Below, one piece after another: positions 24,686-37,375 of a stretch of DNA of 64,000 nucleotides. Position 1 is the stretch's first letter, and the number at the start of each line of letters is the position of its first letter. A program made the translations under genes and the position numbers. The notes beneath the pieces are model-generated. The model had not been told where the DNA came from, did no database searches, and saw only the letters and a list, made by a program, of their open reading frames with translations. Source of the DNA: Pollenia angustigena (taxonomy: Eukaryota > Arthropoda > Insecta > Diptera > Polleniidae); contig OV884056.1 in the NCBI GenBank assembly GCA_930367215.1, positions 47,864,308-47,928,307 of the forward strand. The letters run 5' to 3'.

Positions 24686-27342
24686 CTAAAAATAAAATTG
24701 ACATTAGTTTGACAGAAATAGCAGCACACTCAACGAAAAAATCAACTTCTTTGCCGGCTACACCAAATTTAAGTCAAACACGAAGACCTGTTAGATCCAG
24801 CTATAAAAAATTAAATGAACAGCAAACTGTAGCCACCATACACATGCCTTTAACATATGAACAATTTCGAAAAAAGCAAGAATACCACCATACACAGACT
24901 CTCAAAATAACAACGAATTTAAATTCAACATCACCACCACCGTCAGCAATTTTCGCTGCAACTACAGCATCTTCAACACCAACACCCACCACATCATTGT
25001 CATTATTACCGCCACCAGCTATTAATAAATTCAACTCTTCAACCAGATCCATGTTGTTGAAACATCGTTCTGCACGTCATGAAGAAACACCAGCAACATC
25101 TTATCAGCAACCACTCGACAATAACTCGACCACCTCCATCAGTAATGCAAATTCCGAGCAATTTTCAAATAATCCCAATAACAACAATGCAACAGTATGC
25201 CATACAATTAATAATAATAATAACAATAACAACGTTAATAAAATGTCCAAGAACCAGGGATGTTTTCTACAAACCTGCTCATGCGAAAATGAAAATAAGG
25301 AACACAACACAACTAAATCGAAATCAAAACCTAAACATAAAATAAAAAACTTACCACATGGTAATGTTAATGGTGGAGGTGGTGGATTTCTAGGTTGTGA
25401 GCATTGCTGTGAGAGCATGAGCAATCAACAAAGACAAACGAATGGCCATCGTGCCATTAACAACAATAATAACAATGGCCAAAATATCAAACATTCAAAA
25501 TCCACCTCATTTGGCTCAGATCATTATCAACGTTCAGATTCCGAAACAGTCTCTGAATTGTCGTCGTATCGTTTTGTTACGGACGAAGATATTGGCATAG
25601 TGAACAATAAAAACTTTTCGTCGTCGCAGTCGCCTTTGTCTTCGAGTGAAAATGAAAATCAATTAAAACGGTTTACGGAATGTGTGAGTAACATTGAGGA
25701 AAATTGTGACGACAACGATTTTAAAGAAAATACTAGAACAACAACACAAAAAGCAATAAAATACGAAACGAATAATTTTAAAAATAAAACTGAATATGTA
25801 CAACATCAGCGGCAACAAGAGGCGCTAAACCGCGATCGTTATTATACTGATTTGGAACATAATAAAACGTCACGCGTCTCTAGTGTACCAACGCCTACAA
25901 ATTGTTGTTATACAATTGATAAATCAAATAGTGATCAGTTTATACCTTATACCAATAGCAACAACAATATTAATTCAAATAATAACTACAACAACAATGA
26001 TAATATCACCAGACCCTTTCAAATACCCGAGCATAACGAACCGATTAATATAGATCTCAACCTTAACAATTGTACTCATTCTTCGTCTTTGCCTCGTAAT
26101 TACGGTAGTAACTTTGAAACGTGTTCCTTTGCCCGCCAAGTGTATATAAGAAATTCTTTGCGTTGTCAAAAGCCGGGACCACCGGTACCCCCTAAACCCT
26201 TAACAGATCCCATTGAGGAGACTTCGTCGTATGATCCTCAGAAATTCTATCGCAAATTGCAAAAGTTTGAGAAACAAACTTCGTTAATACAAAAATCTCT
26301 GCCGCGTGAAATTCCCATAAACCGATCTCAAGAAAGATCCATAACACCCGAAAGATGCGAATTATTAAATTGTTTTCCTTCTTATCGTAATAAAAATCAA
26401 GAACAAAAATCTCTAGAAACAAGTAATAATATAGAAATAAATCTATTTTCCAACAACAATAATAATAATAATTTTAATAATAACGCGGAAATCGTGAAAT
26501 ATTCACCACAAACTAATAGAAACGGTTTAAGTTATTCAAACGGTCATTTGAACCATAAAAATTGTAATCACTCAAGTGAATTACCAGTTCCTAAGAGAAC
26601 ACTACGTTACGATAATCATGGACGTTTAAAATCTGCATTTATAACCCAACCACCGATCACAAATTATAGACGGGCTTCGCTAGACAGTGAAACTACACAG
26701 AAATGTCAAGCTTCTTTTCTTAATCTAAAATTAACACCCACTTTAACGCGTAAATTTCAATACTCTCCCAAACATACAATAACAAAAGAAATAAACGAAG
26801 AAACTGAAGAAGAGATCGAAGAGATATATACCAAGATAAGTGCAAGTGACGAAAAAAAAGATAAATCGGGAAAAAGTGAAAATAATAATAATAATTATAA
26901 TGAAACATCACCAGCTCAATCTTATTCTCATAATTTAAACTCACCCACATCATCAGCTTTGCGCTCTTTACTACCGCAAAAGAAATCTTATTCATCACCC
27001 ATTGTTTTACATCACGAACGTCTCTCCAGTCCGGTCTGGTTGAGTACCGAAACTATTGAATCTCATGCATCATCATCACACAAATGTTTAGATGAAGTGC
27101 AATCGAACTGTAGCGATCAGACTACGATATTTCATTTTGAACACGATAATTCAACATCTTCCTCGCCTTTGTCGCTGCTTTATGGTAGTGCAGGTGCAGG
27201 GCAACAGTACAACGGTAACGGCAATATATTTAAAGGACCTTTAGTTGTGAAACGTTTACCGGCCATACAATCTTTTGGCTACATTCCTACGCAATCGAGT
27301 TCATTGGGTAGTGCTAATGTACGAGAGGAGTTCGAAAAAGAG
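24686..27342 (+). CDS. Host gene, large coding exon (Asn/Ser-rich protein)
   Basis: Begins after acceptor tttgtgtacag. The split Ala codon formed with the previous exon keeps the frame, then 885 codons run to a strong AG|GTGAGT donor in phase 0. The frame would hit a stop 18 bases into the presumed intron. The protein is of low complexity: poly-Asn runs, Ser and Gln tracts, two small Cys clusters (around residues 190-200 and 235-245 of this exon) and a Gly run. A PxxP proline motif (KPGPPVPPKP, near residue 495) is a likely SH3-domain ligand. It is followed by a predicted amphipathic helix (FYRKLQKFEKQTSL). Such composition is typical of fly signalling or scaffold proteins. I do not recognise the gene. 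Long antisense frames here are shadows of the Asn codon repeats. Confidence 0.85.
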
Positions 27343-27400
27343 GTGAGTGATATTTCATAAAAAAAAATTATTGTAAGAACATCTGATATTTAAATTTGTA

Positions 27401-27645
27401 CATATTGGCATTTCCACAGAAATGTCTACTTTTTGTCACGTAACGTCACCAACCATTTTTAATTGTTTCTCAAAGAATAATGAAAATATTATTTCCTTTT
27501 TTGCATTTGGGTGTAGAGCGCAACTAGGTTTTCATTAAGTGAAAGAGAGGAAAAATTTGAACAACGTGGTTCTAAAATACAAGAATAATTGCTAGGTGAC
27601 GTGACGTGACAAAAAGAGAGCTTTTCTGTGGAAGTGCCCATATAT
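27401..27645. repeat. MITE, TATGGGCATTTCC family (copy e)
   Basis: About 240 bp with ends attggcatttccacagaaa and, inverted, tttctgtggaagtgcccat, continuing inward with tttttgtcacgt. It lies 58 bp downstream of the host donor site. Confidence 0.7.
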
Positions 27646-28040
27646 ATTGTAATTACTTTAGTTTTATTTTTCTTTTAACTGATTTATGGCCATTTTCTCA
27701 ATGTATCGACAAACTGCCTGTTACTTAATGTCAACATAAATTTATTGGACCGATAAACTGTCCGTTAACGATTTTGGGTTTCTCAATATACCGACAAAAA
27801 ACATTGTTTTAAGCTGGCAACGCCACTCAAAATACATGTAAAAGTTGGGAGTTGATTGAATTTATCTGTACGGCAAATAAAAGGAAAATAAATAATTGGC
27901 AGATGAGTGCCGGTTAGCTTTGCAATAAAATCGAAGCAAATGAGACATTGAGAAAACCAAATTTCTTTAATGTGCAGTTTTTCGTTGGGAAAAAAGATAA
28001 TTGCCTAATGAGAAAATGGCCATTAAACTATTGATTTTAG
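27646..28040. other. Short inverted-repeat region, no gene
   Basis: tggccattttctcaatgt at about 27687 recurs inverted near 27941-28020 (acattgagaaaa, gagaaaatggcca), so a decayed palindromic element of about 330 bp probably fills this stretch. Confidence 0.5.
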
Positions 28041-28055
28041 TGACTTTAAATATAT

Positions 28056-29495
28056 CAAAAAGTAATTTCAATTTTTGGGAATACAAAATTTTAATTTCAA
28101 AAGATTTTGTTATTCGTGCTTAATTCCCAGTTTTTATTCTTGACAAAAACACTTGAAATTTATTGTTGATGGGATAAGCTATTCCTATGCATTTCACTGG
28201 TTGCTTAGGCCAGATCATCAGGAAACTTCATCCATAAAGATTTTAGAAAAACTAAAGATATTAAACCAAATAAAACTGTTAAACGTATAAGAATTATAGC
28301 AACAGTTCTACTTGTAACAATATCAAAGCTTAAACAAAACACATCAACAATAAACAACAGTGGGTTTATCTCATCTTACATTCCCCACTAATTTAGTTGA
28401 AATTCTCTCAACATTAATTGTAGTTGTAAGTAGGTTAAGAAAAACAAAATAAAAACAACACAACAACTTACAAAAGATGTTGTCAATTAAGTGTGTTTTA
28501 GGCCGTGCACTTGCCTGTTTATCAAAAAGTAATTTCAATTTTTGGGAATACAAAATTTTAATTTCAAAAGATTTTGTTATTCGTGCTTAATTCCCAGTTT
28601 TTATTCTTGACAAAAACACTTGAAATTTATTGTTGATGGGATAAGCTATTCCTATGCATTTCACTGTTTGCTTAGGCCAGATCATCAGGAAACTTCATCC
28701 ATAAAGATTTTAGAAAAACTAAAGATATTAAACCAAATAAAACTGTTAAACGTATAAGAATTATAGCAACAGTTCTACTTGTAACAATATCAAAGCTTAA
28801 ACAAAACACATCAACAATAAACAACAGTGGGTTTATCTCATCTTACATTCCCCACTACAATTAGTTGAAATTCTCTCAACATTAATTGTAGTTGTAAGTA
28901 GGTTAAGAAAAACAAAATAAAAACAACACAACAACTTACAAAAGATGTTGTCAATTAAGTGTTTTTTAGGCCGTGCACTTTTTGTCTAGAATAAAAACTG
29001 GGAATTAAGCACGAATAACAAAATCTTTTGAAATTAAAATTTTGTATTCCCAAAAATTGAAATTACTTTTTGATAAACAGGCAAGTGCACGGCCTAAAAA
29101 ACACTTAATTGACAACATCTTTTGTAAGTTGTTGTGTTGTTTTTATTTTGTTTTTCTTAACCTACTTACAACTACAATTAATGTTGAGAGAATTTCAACT
29201 AATTGTAGTGGGGAATGTAAGATGAGATAAACCCACTGTTGTTTATTGTTGATGTGTTTTGTTTAAGCTTTGATATTGTTACAAGTAGAACTGTTCTATA
29301 ATTCTTATACGATTAACAGTTTTATTTGGTTTAATATCTTTAGTTTTTCTAAAATCTTTATGGATGAAGTTTCCTGATGATCTGGCCTAAGCAACCAGTG
29401 AAATGCATAAGAATTGCTTATCCCATCAACAATAAATTTCAAGTGTTTTTGTCAAGAATAAAAACTGGGAATTAAGCACGAATAACAAAATCTTT
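28056..29495. mobile_element. Tandem plus inverted repeat unit, Penelope-like pseudo-LTR arrangement
   Basis: A unit of about 467 bp occurs twice head-to-tail (28056-28522, 28523-about 28985). It then occurs once inverted (about 28986-29495) with a shifted junction. The whole is flanked by a perfect 15-bp duplication tgactttaaatatat (28041-28055 and 29496-29510), which indicates one insertion event. Direct plus inverted partial copies with a variable-length duplication are typical of Penelope-like retroelements. No reverse transcriptase is present, so it would be a non-autonomous or truncated copy. The class is inferred from layout only. Confidence 0.5.
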
Positions 29496-29510
29496 TGACT
29501 TTAAATATAT

Positions 29511-31330
29511 AAAAATTGTTCGTCGTTTTCGAGCTTTTTCTCTGTTCTATAAATTTTCGGCAGGAATTTATTAATTTTTATATGTAAAATAAACAAAGTA
29601 TGTGCAAGATATCATCGAAATGTTTCATTCGTTTGAAAATCTATGGCATTATGTATGAAATATACAATCGTGCGAATGTGCACCGTGGCTTCGCTGAATA
29701 GCGCGCATCTGAAATATCCTATTTGCTATGAAACTGGCGCAGAAAACATGCGAAAAGAGACTGGTGACTTTTCCGCATGGGCCTGCGAAATAGCCACAAA
29801 AAAGTCTAATGCACGATCTCGGTAGTTAGGTCACAATACCAAAACGCTCGTGGATAATGACTAATGTAGCATAAGCACGCGACGCCGCACTGTGGCCAAA
29901 AGTCAAATTTTTTGTTATCGCCGATTTCAAAAATTTTATTGTCATTCGATATAAGAGCTAAGGTATCCTAAAAAAACTGCATCAAAATATAGGTAATTGT
30001 GGGTGAAGCATGCTGCTGCCCTGCAGGAAATGTCACTTGTGAATCTATACTGAATCACTATTGACACAGTCACCAGTACTAGTGACTTATTATATCCCAG
30101 GCAATGTTATTTACAAAAGACATTTAACATGTGCGTGTCATTGGAAATCTACTACTGGCGTTGGTACTACTGACTAGGTACTGAATAGGTAGTTCCTTTG
30201 GGAACATATGTAGACATTGGAACCAGAGCATCGCTAGTAAATTTTAGCAAAAGTAGTCTACTTTTTTTGTAATAATACGAAATCATAACAATCTTTTTTA
30301 TTATTTCTTCAACTTTTATAGGAATTGTACTTCTCACTTGGTTTTGATAAAATCTTTTTCGTATTAAAGCCAAATATAGTGGCAAATGTAATGTAGTGTA
30401 GACACTTCGTTGACAATATCACCAATATAGTCGACAAAACTGGTGACTTGGAGACACTTGCACCCAGGTTTCCTTCAGGGTGGTAACAACTATTTTATGT
30501 TGTTTTAGAGAAAATTAAGTTTTTGTAAATTTGATCAGAACTAAATTATGATTTCTCGCAAACTGTTATTAATAATGGGTCGAATTTTTTTTTTGTCATA
30601 TTATTGAGATAGTAGTCTTTACATCTCCGTAGGTTCCCCAGGTTCTATATTGTAGTTAAATCAGAAATGCAGGGGAATAGAATTTGTTAGGATCATAAGG
30701 GATTGAAGAGGTTTGGGTACCATTAGAAAGCTAAAAGTGTCCTCTTTAAGCCCATATGATCTTTTGCAACTATTTGGAACTGTCTGTTGAACACTTTTTT
30801 CATTTTAATTAAATTACTCGCAACATTATTTTGCTCTTTTTATTTTTCTGAAATATAACACAATGGTGTACGAACGTGTTGTTTTCAAAACTAAATCTTC
30901 AACTGATGCAATTCTTGAAACTATCAAAGCCGGGTAGCTTTTGAGTTGATTTGAAAGAGCACGGGTCCATAGAGGGTCGAGAGAGGCTAAAATTGGTAGC
31001 CTCGGATATTCAAGTTTTTCAAAAATTCGGCAAGAATTTATGGATTGCAAAAAATTTGACTTAAGCTGACCTACAAAAAATATGCTTAAATGTTAAGTTA
31101 TCTCCTTTGTCTTTCGAGATATTCGGTTTAACGGATTTTTTGGGCTGTTTTTTTTAACGATTTTTCTAGTTTTTTTAATCGGGTGGATTATGTTTAATTT
31201 CCAACTGTTATCAATAGTAGGTTAAACATTTTTTTTATTGGTAGGGAAGCAGAATAAACAATGGCTTGTTGTACTTTTATGCTTATGCATTTTTTTTAAG
31301 TGCAGTGGTATATTCGAGGCGAATGTACAT
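29511..31330. other. Non-coding stretch
   Basis: No gene or RNA recognised. Several gtgact/agtcac words (about 30030-30470) suggest a decayed element. Short open frames lack domains. Confidence 0.4.
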
Positions 31331-33252
31331 TAGGGTGTCCCAAAAAATTTTTTCTTTCTGATTTTCATAGCTGCTCAATTAAAATTTAAAAACTTATAGG
31401 GTAAAGTATTTTTGGTTTTTTTTTAAGAATTTTTGGAATAGGTTTAGAGGTCGCGCAAATGGAATTTTCATAAAAAAACGGAGTTTTCGGCCTTTTCTTT
31501 AACTTTACTTATAACTTGGTTAATACCAAGAGTTTCTTCACTGCTGAGGAAACAGTTTTAAAGAAAAATATCCAAGCTTTATTCCTGTGTGAAAAAATTA
31601 TACGTTTTGGTGATGAGTTTACTCATTTAGATACTCTTAATTACAATTTTTCGTAATTTTTTAAAAAAATTTTGTAATAACGCTTTACAACTTTTTAAGT
31701 TTAAATAAAAACGAAAAAAACTAATGATGCAGTTTGAAAGACAAATTAATTCTTATTAATAAGAATAAACAATTTTTAAATTTGTTCTTACCGTTCCAGA
31801 GTTATACCCGTTTTTATCTTTATACCCAGTATATGTTATTATAAACTGTTTGCCAGTTCACCAATCTTACCCAATCAGAAAAAAAAACTTTTCTTTTGCT
31901 CTGTGAAAAATCATTTATTCAGGTTCTTGCGATGAAGTTCTATACCTTGCAATAAATTCTGGTAATCAGTTTCAGAAGTTGTGAGATTAATATAAGTATT
32001 AGCCAAAGCCACACCTCGTTCTGCCACATCATTTACTACTTGTAATTGTTGATTTTTTTTCTTTGCCTCTTGAAATGGCTTGTTGGCTTTCCAATTCTGT
32101 GGATCTATTTTTAAAAAATCGATTGAAATATTGCCAGCTTCAAAAAAAGTTAGACTAGCTTTTGAAATGAATTGTTGAATTTCTTTATTTCTAAATTTTC
32201 TTCTGTTAAAGTTACATTTGCTACTTCATAATCGCTGCATGGAGTATCTGCAAGTTTTTTTGTAATTAAGTGCTAAGTTTTGGTGTCCATACGTTCATCA
32301 AAAAACGCTGGGGCAGCCAATTTAGGAGTAAAGTACCACTGATGACATAGAAAAGTTAAAGCGAGGCTTTTGCAACTGCTTTATTAATAATTTTATAATT
32401 ATCCAATTCCTTTAATAGGCTCAGATCATTGAGAGGAGCGTATCGAGGGCACTGGCAGAGGTACCAATATTTGATATTTATTCTTAAAATAAATGAACTA
32501 AATTCAAGCAAGGCATCAACTTTTGATTTGTCTATATACGAATGCAACTGGTTTCGGAAAATGCATTTTTTCAAAGAATAGATAATTTTCATTATCCGGC
32601 GAGCCCGATTGATAGCTCCTGGAGCACACATAAAATAGAAAGTGAAAATGACAGCGTGTAACGGTTTAGATCAAAAAATGTGAGAAGTTAATGACAGAGT
32701 AAAACCTAACTATAAAAATTGATGGAAATATACAATAATTATAACGAAAAAAATATCACTATTTTTAGGTACAAACTATAAAAATAGTGTAACTCGGAAA
32801 CTGTAGGACAAAATTCCATTTTTGTTTTCCTTAATTGTTAAGAACTTATCGGTATTCAAAATCGCTTCACAAGTTTTTATACCTTTCATATAAATTTGAA
32901 AAGTAATAAACCGTTTTTTAAAGAATTTGTTAAAAAATTACAAAAATACTTAATATGTGGAATCTTAATGGACAAAAATATTACCGGAACTTAAAGTTTT
33001 TGCATATGGAAATAAAGTTTGGGAAATTTTCTTTAGAAATATTCGGTCAACAAATTAAATGAACGTGGTTATTGACAAAGTTATGAGTCAAGTTTGAAAA
33101 AAGGCCGAAAAACCAGATTTTTAGCAAAGACTTGATTTTTGCGACCTCTAAACCTCTTCCTAAAAATTAAAAAAAAAATTCAAAAATACTGGAACCTATA
33201 AGCTTTCAAATTATGCTTAAGCCTCCGACAAAAAAAATTTTGGGACACCCTT
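31331..33252 (-). mobile_element. TIR element with remains of a transposase-like gene
   Basis: Ends tagggtgtcccaaaa and, inverted, ttttgggacaccctta. On the minus strand about 31918-32640 still reads as protein in pieces separated by stops and frameshifts, with segments such as NDVAERGVALANTYINL near the 3' end and a CPRYAPLNDLSLLKEL segment upstream. I recall this NDVAERGVAL signature from uncharacterised arthropod transposon proteins but cannot name the superfamily. The gene is dead. Confidence 0.55.
32356..32631 (-). pseudogene. Fragment of a transposase-like protein
   Basis: Longest intact piece (about 91 codons) of the decayed gene inside the element at 31331-33252. It ends at a stop; related coding sequence continues in another frame toward 31918, showing at least one frameshift. 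No catalytic motif can be pointed to in this piece. Family assignment is open. Confidence 0.45.
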
Positions 33253-34007
33253 ATGTTCATGCATATTAAGGTAATGCATATGAATACTCACTTTTAATAT
33301 TTCACCAAACGATGGCTATGTTCTTTCGCTGATAAAACAATATTTTCTCCACAAATAAATGAAAATGTTTATATTTTTCGAAAGAAAACGTTATGAGTAT
33401 GATTGTAGGAGCAATTTTTAGTCAATTTGCAATTGTTACTCCCACATGCCCTAACCAAAAAATTTTCAAACAAAAAAAAATTATTTAAGTTAAAAACTCT
33501 AGTAAACCAGCACACCGAATTTTATAAAATAAAAACAGTAATTTCGAAAATTCTGATCAATTTCGAGTGGTAAATAGTAGCAGTTTTGCCATTTTTGTAA
33601 AAAAAATAATTTTTTTAAAAGCGTTTTTCCGGTATTGGGAATTTGGGGTATTTTTAATCAAAAATGGGAATGCTATTAAGTCCACTGTTTTAAAATCTCT
33701 TCTGTCTACATAACTTCAAAATTTCATTCTTTTATCTCTATCTATCAAAAACGTTGGGGTACGTTGGGATAGTCTGTAGATGGTTTATGTAAAGTTTGCT
33801 TGAAATCGGCCCAGTGGTTCCGGAGATATGGCATTTAGATTTTCCTATTATTCCCATACAAATATCAAGAAAATGCCCTCCATTTTGAGCTTCTTCGAAA
33901 CGGCTTGACTGATTTTTATAAAATTTTGTATGTGTTTTTGTTATGTATGAGAATAGTTCGTAGAGTATATTTTATATCGCTAGAGGGCGCAAAATAGGGC
34001 ATAAGCT
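33253..34007. other. No gene recognised
   Basis: AT-rich, non-coding. Confidence 0.4.
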
Positions 34008-34560
34008 CCCCCTCCCTATATCTTCTTAGCTAATCAACCTGTTTTCTTAAGATTTGGCATGCAGACACTGTTACATCTGAAAGAAAATAGGGAATAGGGC
34101 GTGAAATAGGGCAAGAGGAGTAAAATCTCCCCATCCCTTTATCTGCTTAACAAATCGACCGATTTTCTTGAAATTTTGCAGGAAAATAGTGTAACATCTG
34201 GAAAGAACTATAGCCTAAAATTTTTATTATTTTGGGCTTGAAATAGGGCAATAGAGATAAAAGCTTCCCCTCCCAAATCTTTTAATCTAATCAACTGGTG
34301 TTCTTGAATTTTGGCACGCAGACACTGTAATATCTGAAAAATAAAGGGCATGAAATATAGCAAGAGGAGTAAAAGCTCCCTCTCCCTATATCTTCTTAAC
34401 TAATCAACTGATTTTCTTGAAATTTGGCGGCCAAATAGTGTAACATCTGGAAAGTACTAACTCCTATTTTATATTCTTTACTAATCAACCGGTTTTCTTA
34501 AAATTTGGCATGCAGGCACTGTAACATCTGAAAGAAGTAAGTTATATGGCAAAACAACGT
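34008..34560. repeat. Degenerate tandem repeat, period about 110-125 bp
   Basis: A unit containing tccctatatcttctta, ctaatcaac(c/t)g, ttttcttgaaatttggca and gtaacatctg recurs about five times with substitutions and length changes. Non-coding. Confidence 0.65.
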
Positions 34561-35006
34561 TTGAAGGGCCAGCTAGTTATTTATATAGTGTAAATAAGTA
34601 AAAGGGCTTTTAATATGAGTAAAAACAGCAATTATAAGGTTTGACATTCTTTAAATCGTAAATAAATAAAGATATCATAATGAAATTTAACAGTTATGTA
34701 GAATTAAATTTTCTTCAAACAGCGCAATTAAAAACCATCCCCCTTTTGAATATAAAAATACCATTTTTCTCAATCTCAATCAAAAGCATTTTTTTACTAA
34801 ATTCTAAAAAACCTCAAAAGTTCAACTTTGACTTTAAATTTCGCAATAAATTCTAAACTGATTTTAATAATAATAAAACTGCAGGAAAGTTCAAGAAGTT
34901 TTTTCTTCAGCAAAGTTAAATCGGTTCAAAAGTTATAGATTTTTGGCCGATGAAAAACGATTTTCAGCCACTGTGCGCCGTCCTGTTGAAACTATATCGA
35001 GCCCTA
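34561..35006. other. No gene recognised
   Basis: AT-rich stretch between repeats; nothing supported. Confidence 0.4.
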
Positions 35007-35246
35007 ACCGCGAAAATAACGTAAGCAACATGATTTTCAATTTTCGTTTTTTTTTTTTTATAAATGACCCTATTGGCAACACTTGCAACATCTCCTAAAA
35101 TGTCATGGGCACATAAGGTACCGTTACGATTTTATAGCAAAAACAATTTTAATGTAAGCGACAAATTTCATACAAAATTTATATAAAAAATAAAAAAGCT
35201 CTCTCCTGTAAAATTTGATTTTTGGCGCTTACGTTATTTTCGCGGT
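35007..35246. repeat. 240-bp MITE
   Basis: Ends accgcgaaaataacgtaagc and the exact reverse complement gcttacgttattttcgcggt. It contains tctcctgtaaaatttg, shared with the element at 684-868. Confidence 0.75.
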
Positions 35247-36465
35247 TTCTGGTGTCCATATTATCCAACTCGGGCCAAAAGACGTTGGTAAAAACCGACA
35301 TATTGAACGTTTTTGGATCTTATGTGAATTATTATTAGTATTATTCCAAATTCTGCAGTGGTGCTATCTATTCTCGAGTCTGGCAAACTACAGTGCGTTT
35401 GTATTTTTGCTATTTACACAGTGAACTGCGTAAATAAATCGATGTATATGTATAGTGTATTTTCAAAACGGCTGAAAATAAAATGACCCAAAGCGGCCAA
35501 ACATTTTTCATACAAAATTAGGAAATTTTGCATAAGCGATTGGCGGTTTTTTTTTCGCAATTTTTGGGTAATATTCACTTTTTCATAGTTGAGAAAAAAA
35601 TTTTGGGCGATTGTTCGTTTTCTTATTTCGACAAATTCTTCAGTGAATAAGTAAAAAATAACGATTGTCCGTTCTTGTAAAACATCTTTTGTTTTTAGTA
35701 ATTGATATATTTTTTAAATTCAGAATCCAAAATCCCGAATTCAAAAACCTCGAATCGCTAACTTAAGCTACTTTTCAAAGCCCAAGGATTTTCTCTTCAA
35801 TGGCATAACAAACACGCATGCGGGGAAATGCAGAGAACCTTTTGTTATCAATTGGGGATTTTCGAACTCGGGATGTTGAATTCGGGATTTTAAGTTTCGG
35901 GCATATGACCGTTGGGGTCTGTATGTTTAAAACTACTTTGTAAGAATTATTAAATATTTTTGGTACTTTTTTCTTAATTTTTAGATAAAATTTCCCCTTT
36001 TTTGGGGGTTATTTTTCGTTTACGTTGGGCGCTTTATTAACACATTGTTGATGGTGATTTTGCTGGCAGCTGTTAATAACATTGGGTTGGGTTTTTTTAA
36101 ATTGACAATGAAAAAAAGTTTTTAGTTTTAAATATTTTTTTTTTCGATTTTGCGCCAAATTCAACAGAAATCTTAAAACAGTAGATAAATGTTTAAAGGA
36201 ATTTTTTTCTTGTTTAAACGATATTTTTTGTAAAATTTATTTTTCGTTTTTGATATTTCTCAAATCTAAGTGTTTATAACATCTAAGCGACTTTTCTTGT
36301 TTTAGCGATTTTTAGTGAAATTATGGCGTTTGCTCCTTATTTTAAATAAAACTCCTTTTTTTCTGAGTATTTGGGTTTTTCATAAAGTTAATTGTGTAAA
36401 AGTAACACTATTTTCTTATTTAGACGATTTTTTTATTTTAGTGCTTTTTGGTTTTAAATATTTCT
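35247..36465. other. Non-coding AT-rich stretch
   Basis: No gene. Weak cccgaattc / gaattcggga inverted words at about 35730-35895 suggest a decayed element. Confidence 0.4.
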
Positions 36466-36597
36466 TTTAGGGCCATTATTACAACTTGAAGTTAGCTAAA
36501 GTTAAGATTAAATTGACAGATAATAATGTGCTATCTGTCAAAAAGCGTATGTTAACTGTCGGATAACAGCTAACGCCAAGTTAAAATAATGGCCCTT
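36466..36597. repeat. Very short MITE (about 130 bp)
   Basis: Inverted ends tttagggccattatt and aataatggcccttaa, with inner arms gacagata / tatctgtc. It folds almost entirely into a hairpin. Confidence 0.7.
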
Positions 36598-37143
36598 AAA
36601 AAGACTTTTAAAAAATCTTTTCGTACAAAAAATTGTTTGTGTCTATAAATCCGAATTATTTAGTTTTTAAAATCTTTTTTAATTTTGGCGTTTTTTTTTG
36701 TTTTGTACCACAAACTAATAAATATGCATTAAATGTATTTAAGGTAATTTAAGGAATAAAAAGCTGACGTATTTAGATTTTTATATTTAGATTCAATAAC
36801 AAATTAAAGACATCTGGTTTTAACAACAAAATCGCAACAAATCACCAATTACAAAAATTTTGTGCGAAATATAAAAAAAATTTAACTTTAACATTTCTTT
36901 TTAATTAATTTAAGAACATAAATTAAAAATTACTGCTAAGCTAATCATTTTCTTTATTTTGGCGATTTTTCTTAAATTATCAAGTTTTTACGATTTTAGA
37001 ACTTGTTATTCGTTTTTTGCTGTGGCGTTTAATGGTTTTCCAATTTCAGTTGTATTATAAGGATTTTTGCTCTTCCATTTAAATTTAGCGTTTTTTTTTT
37101 CAAAGACATATTTTGACTAAGTCATTTTTTAAAAAGAAGCGCT
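36598..37143. other. No gene recognised
   Basis: T-rich stretch without supported features. Confidence 0.4.
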
Positions 37144-37375
37144 GGGGTCTCATTCTGGCAGTCGTGATCGAGTATTTTCTCGATTCGAAAGCAATTTAAT
37201 ATCTAATTATTTCAGTCAATACTGAACGAATCGGAATTATTTTTTCAGTGTTATAAAGCATTAATTTGAGTTTCACAATACTGAAAAAATAATTTCTATT
37301 CGTTCAGTATCGACTGAAATAAAATTGCTTTCGAATCGAGAAAAAACTCGATCACGACTGCCAGAATTTGGCCCC
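37144..37375. repeat. Palindromic MITE (about 230 bp)
   Basis: Long inverted arms of about 95 bp: attctggcagtcgtgatcga on the left against its reverse complement on the right, plus attcgaaagcaattt and cagtattga words further in. It would form a long hairpin RNA if transcribed. Confidence 0.8.

Noticed and set aside
24453..24689. 78-codon frame just upstream of the large host exon
   Set aside because: It overlaps the intron end and is in a different frame from the exon. Its Phe/Met-rich composition reflects the T-rich intron.
25104..25424. Antisense frames opposite the host exon (also 24801-25052, 26720-26998)
   Set aside because: Leu/Val-rich shadows of Asn-codon repeats with no domains.
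27343..27360. Stop at 27360 as the end of the host protein
   Set aside because: AG|GTGAGT at 27341-27348 is a near-perfect donor in phase 0, so the exon more likely ends there. Not proven without transcripts.
28371..29230. Two similar 60-codon frames as a duplicated gene
   Set aside because: They are the same repeat unit read in its direct and inverted copies; no domain.
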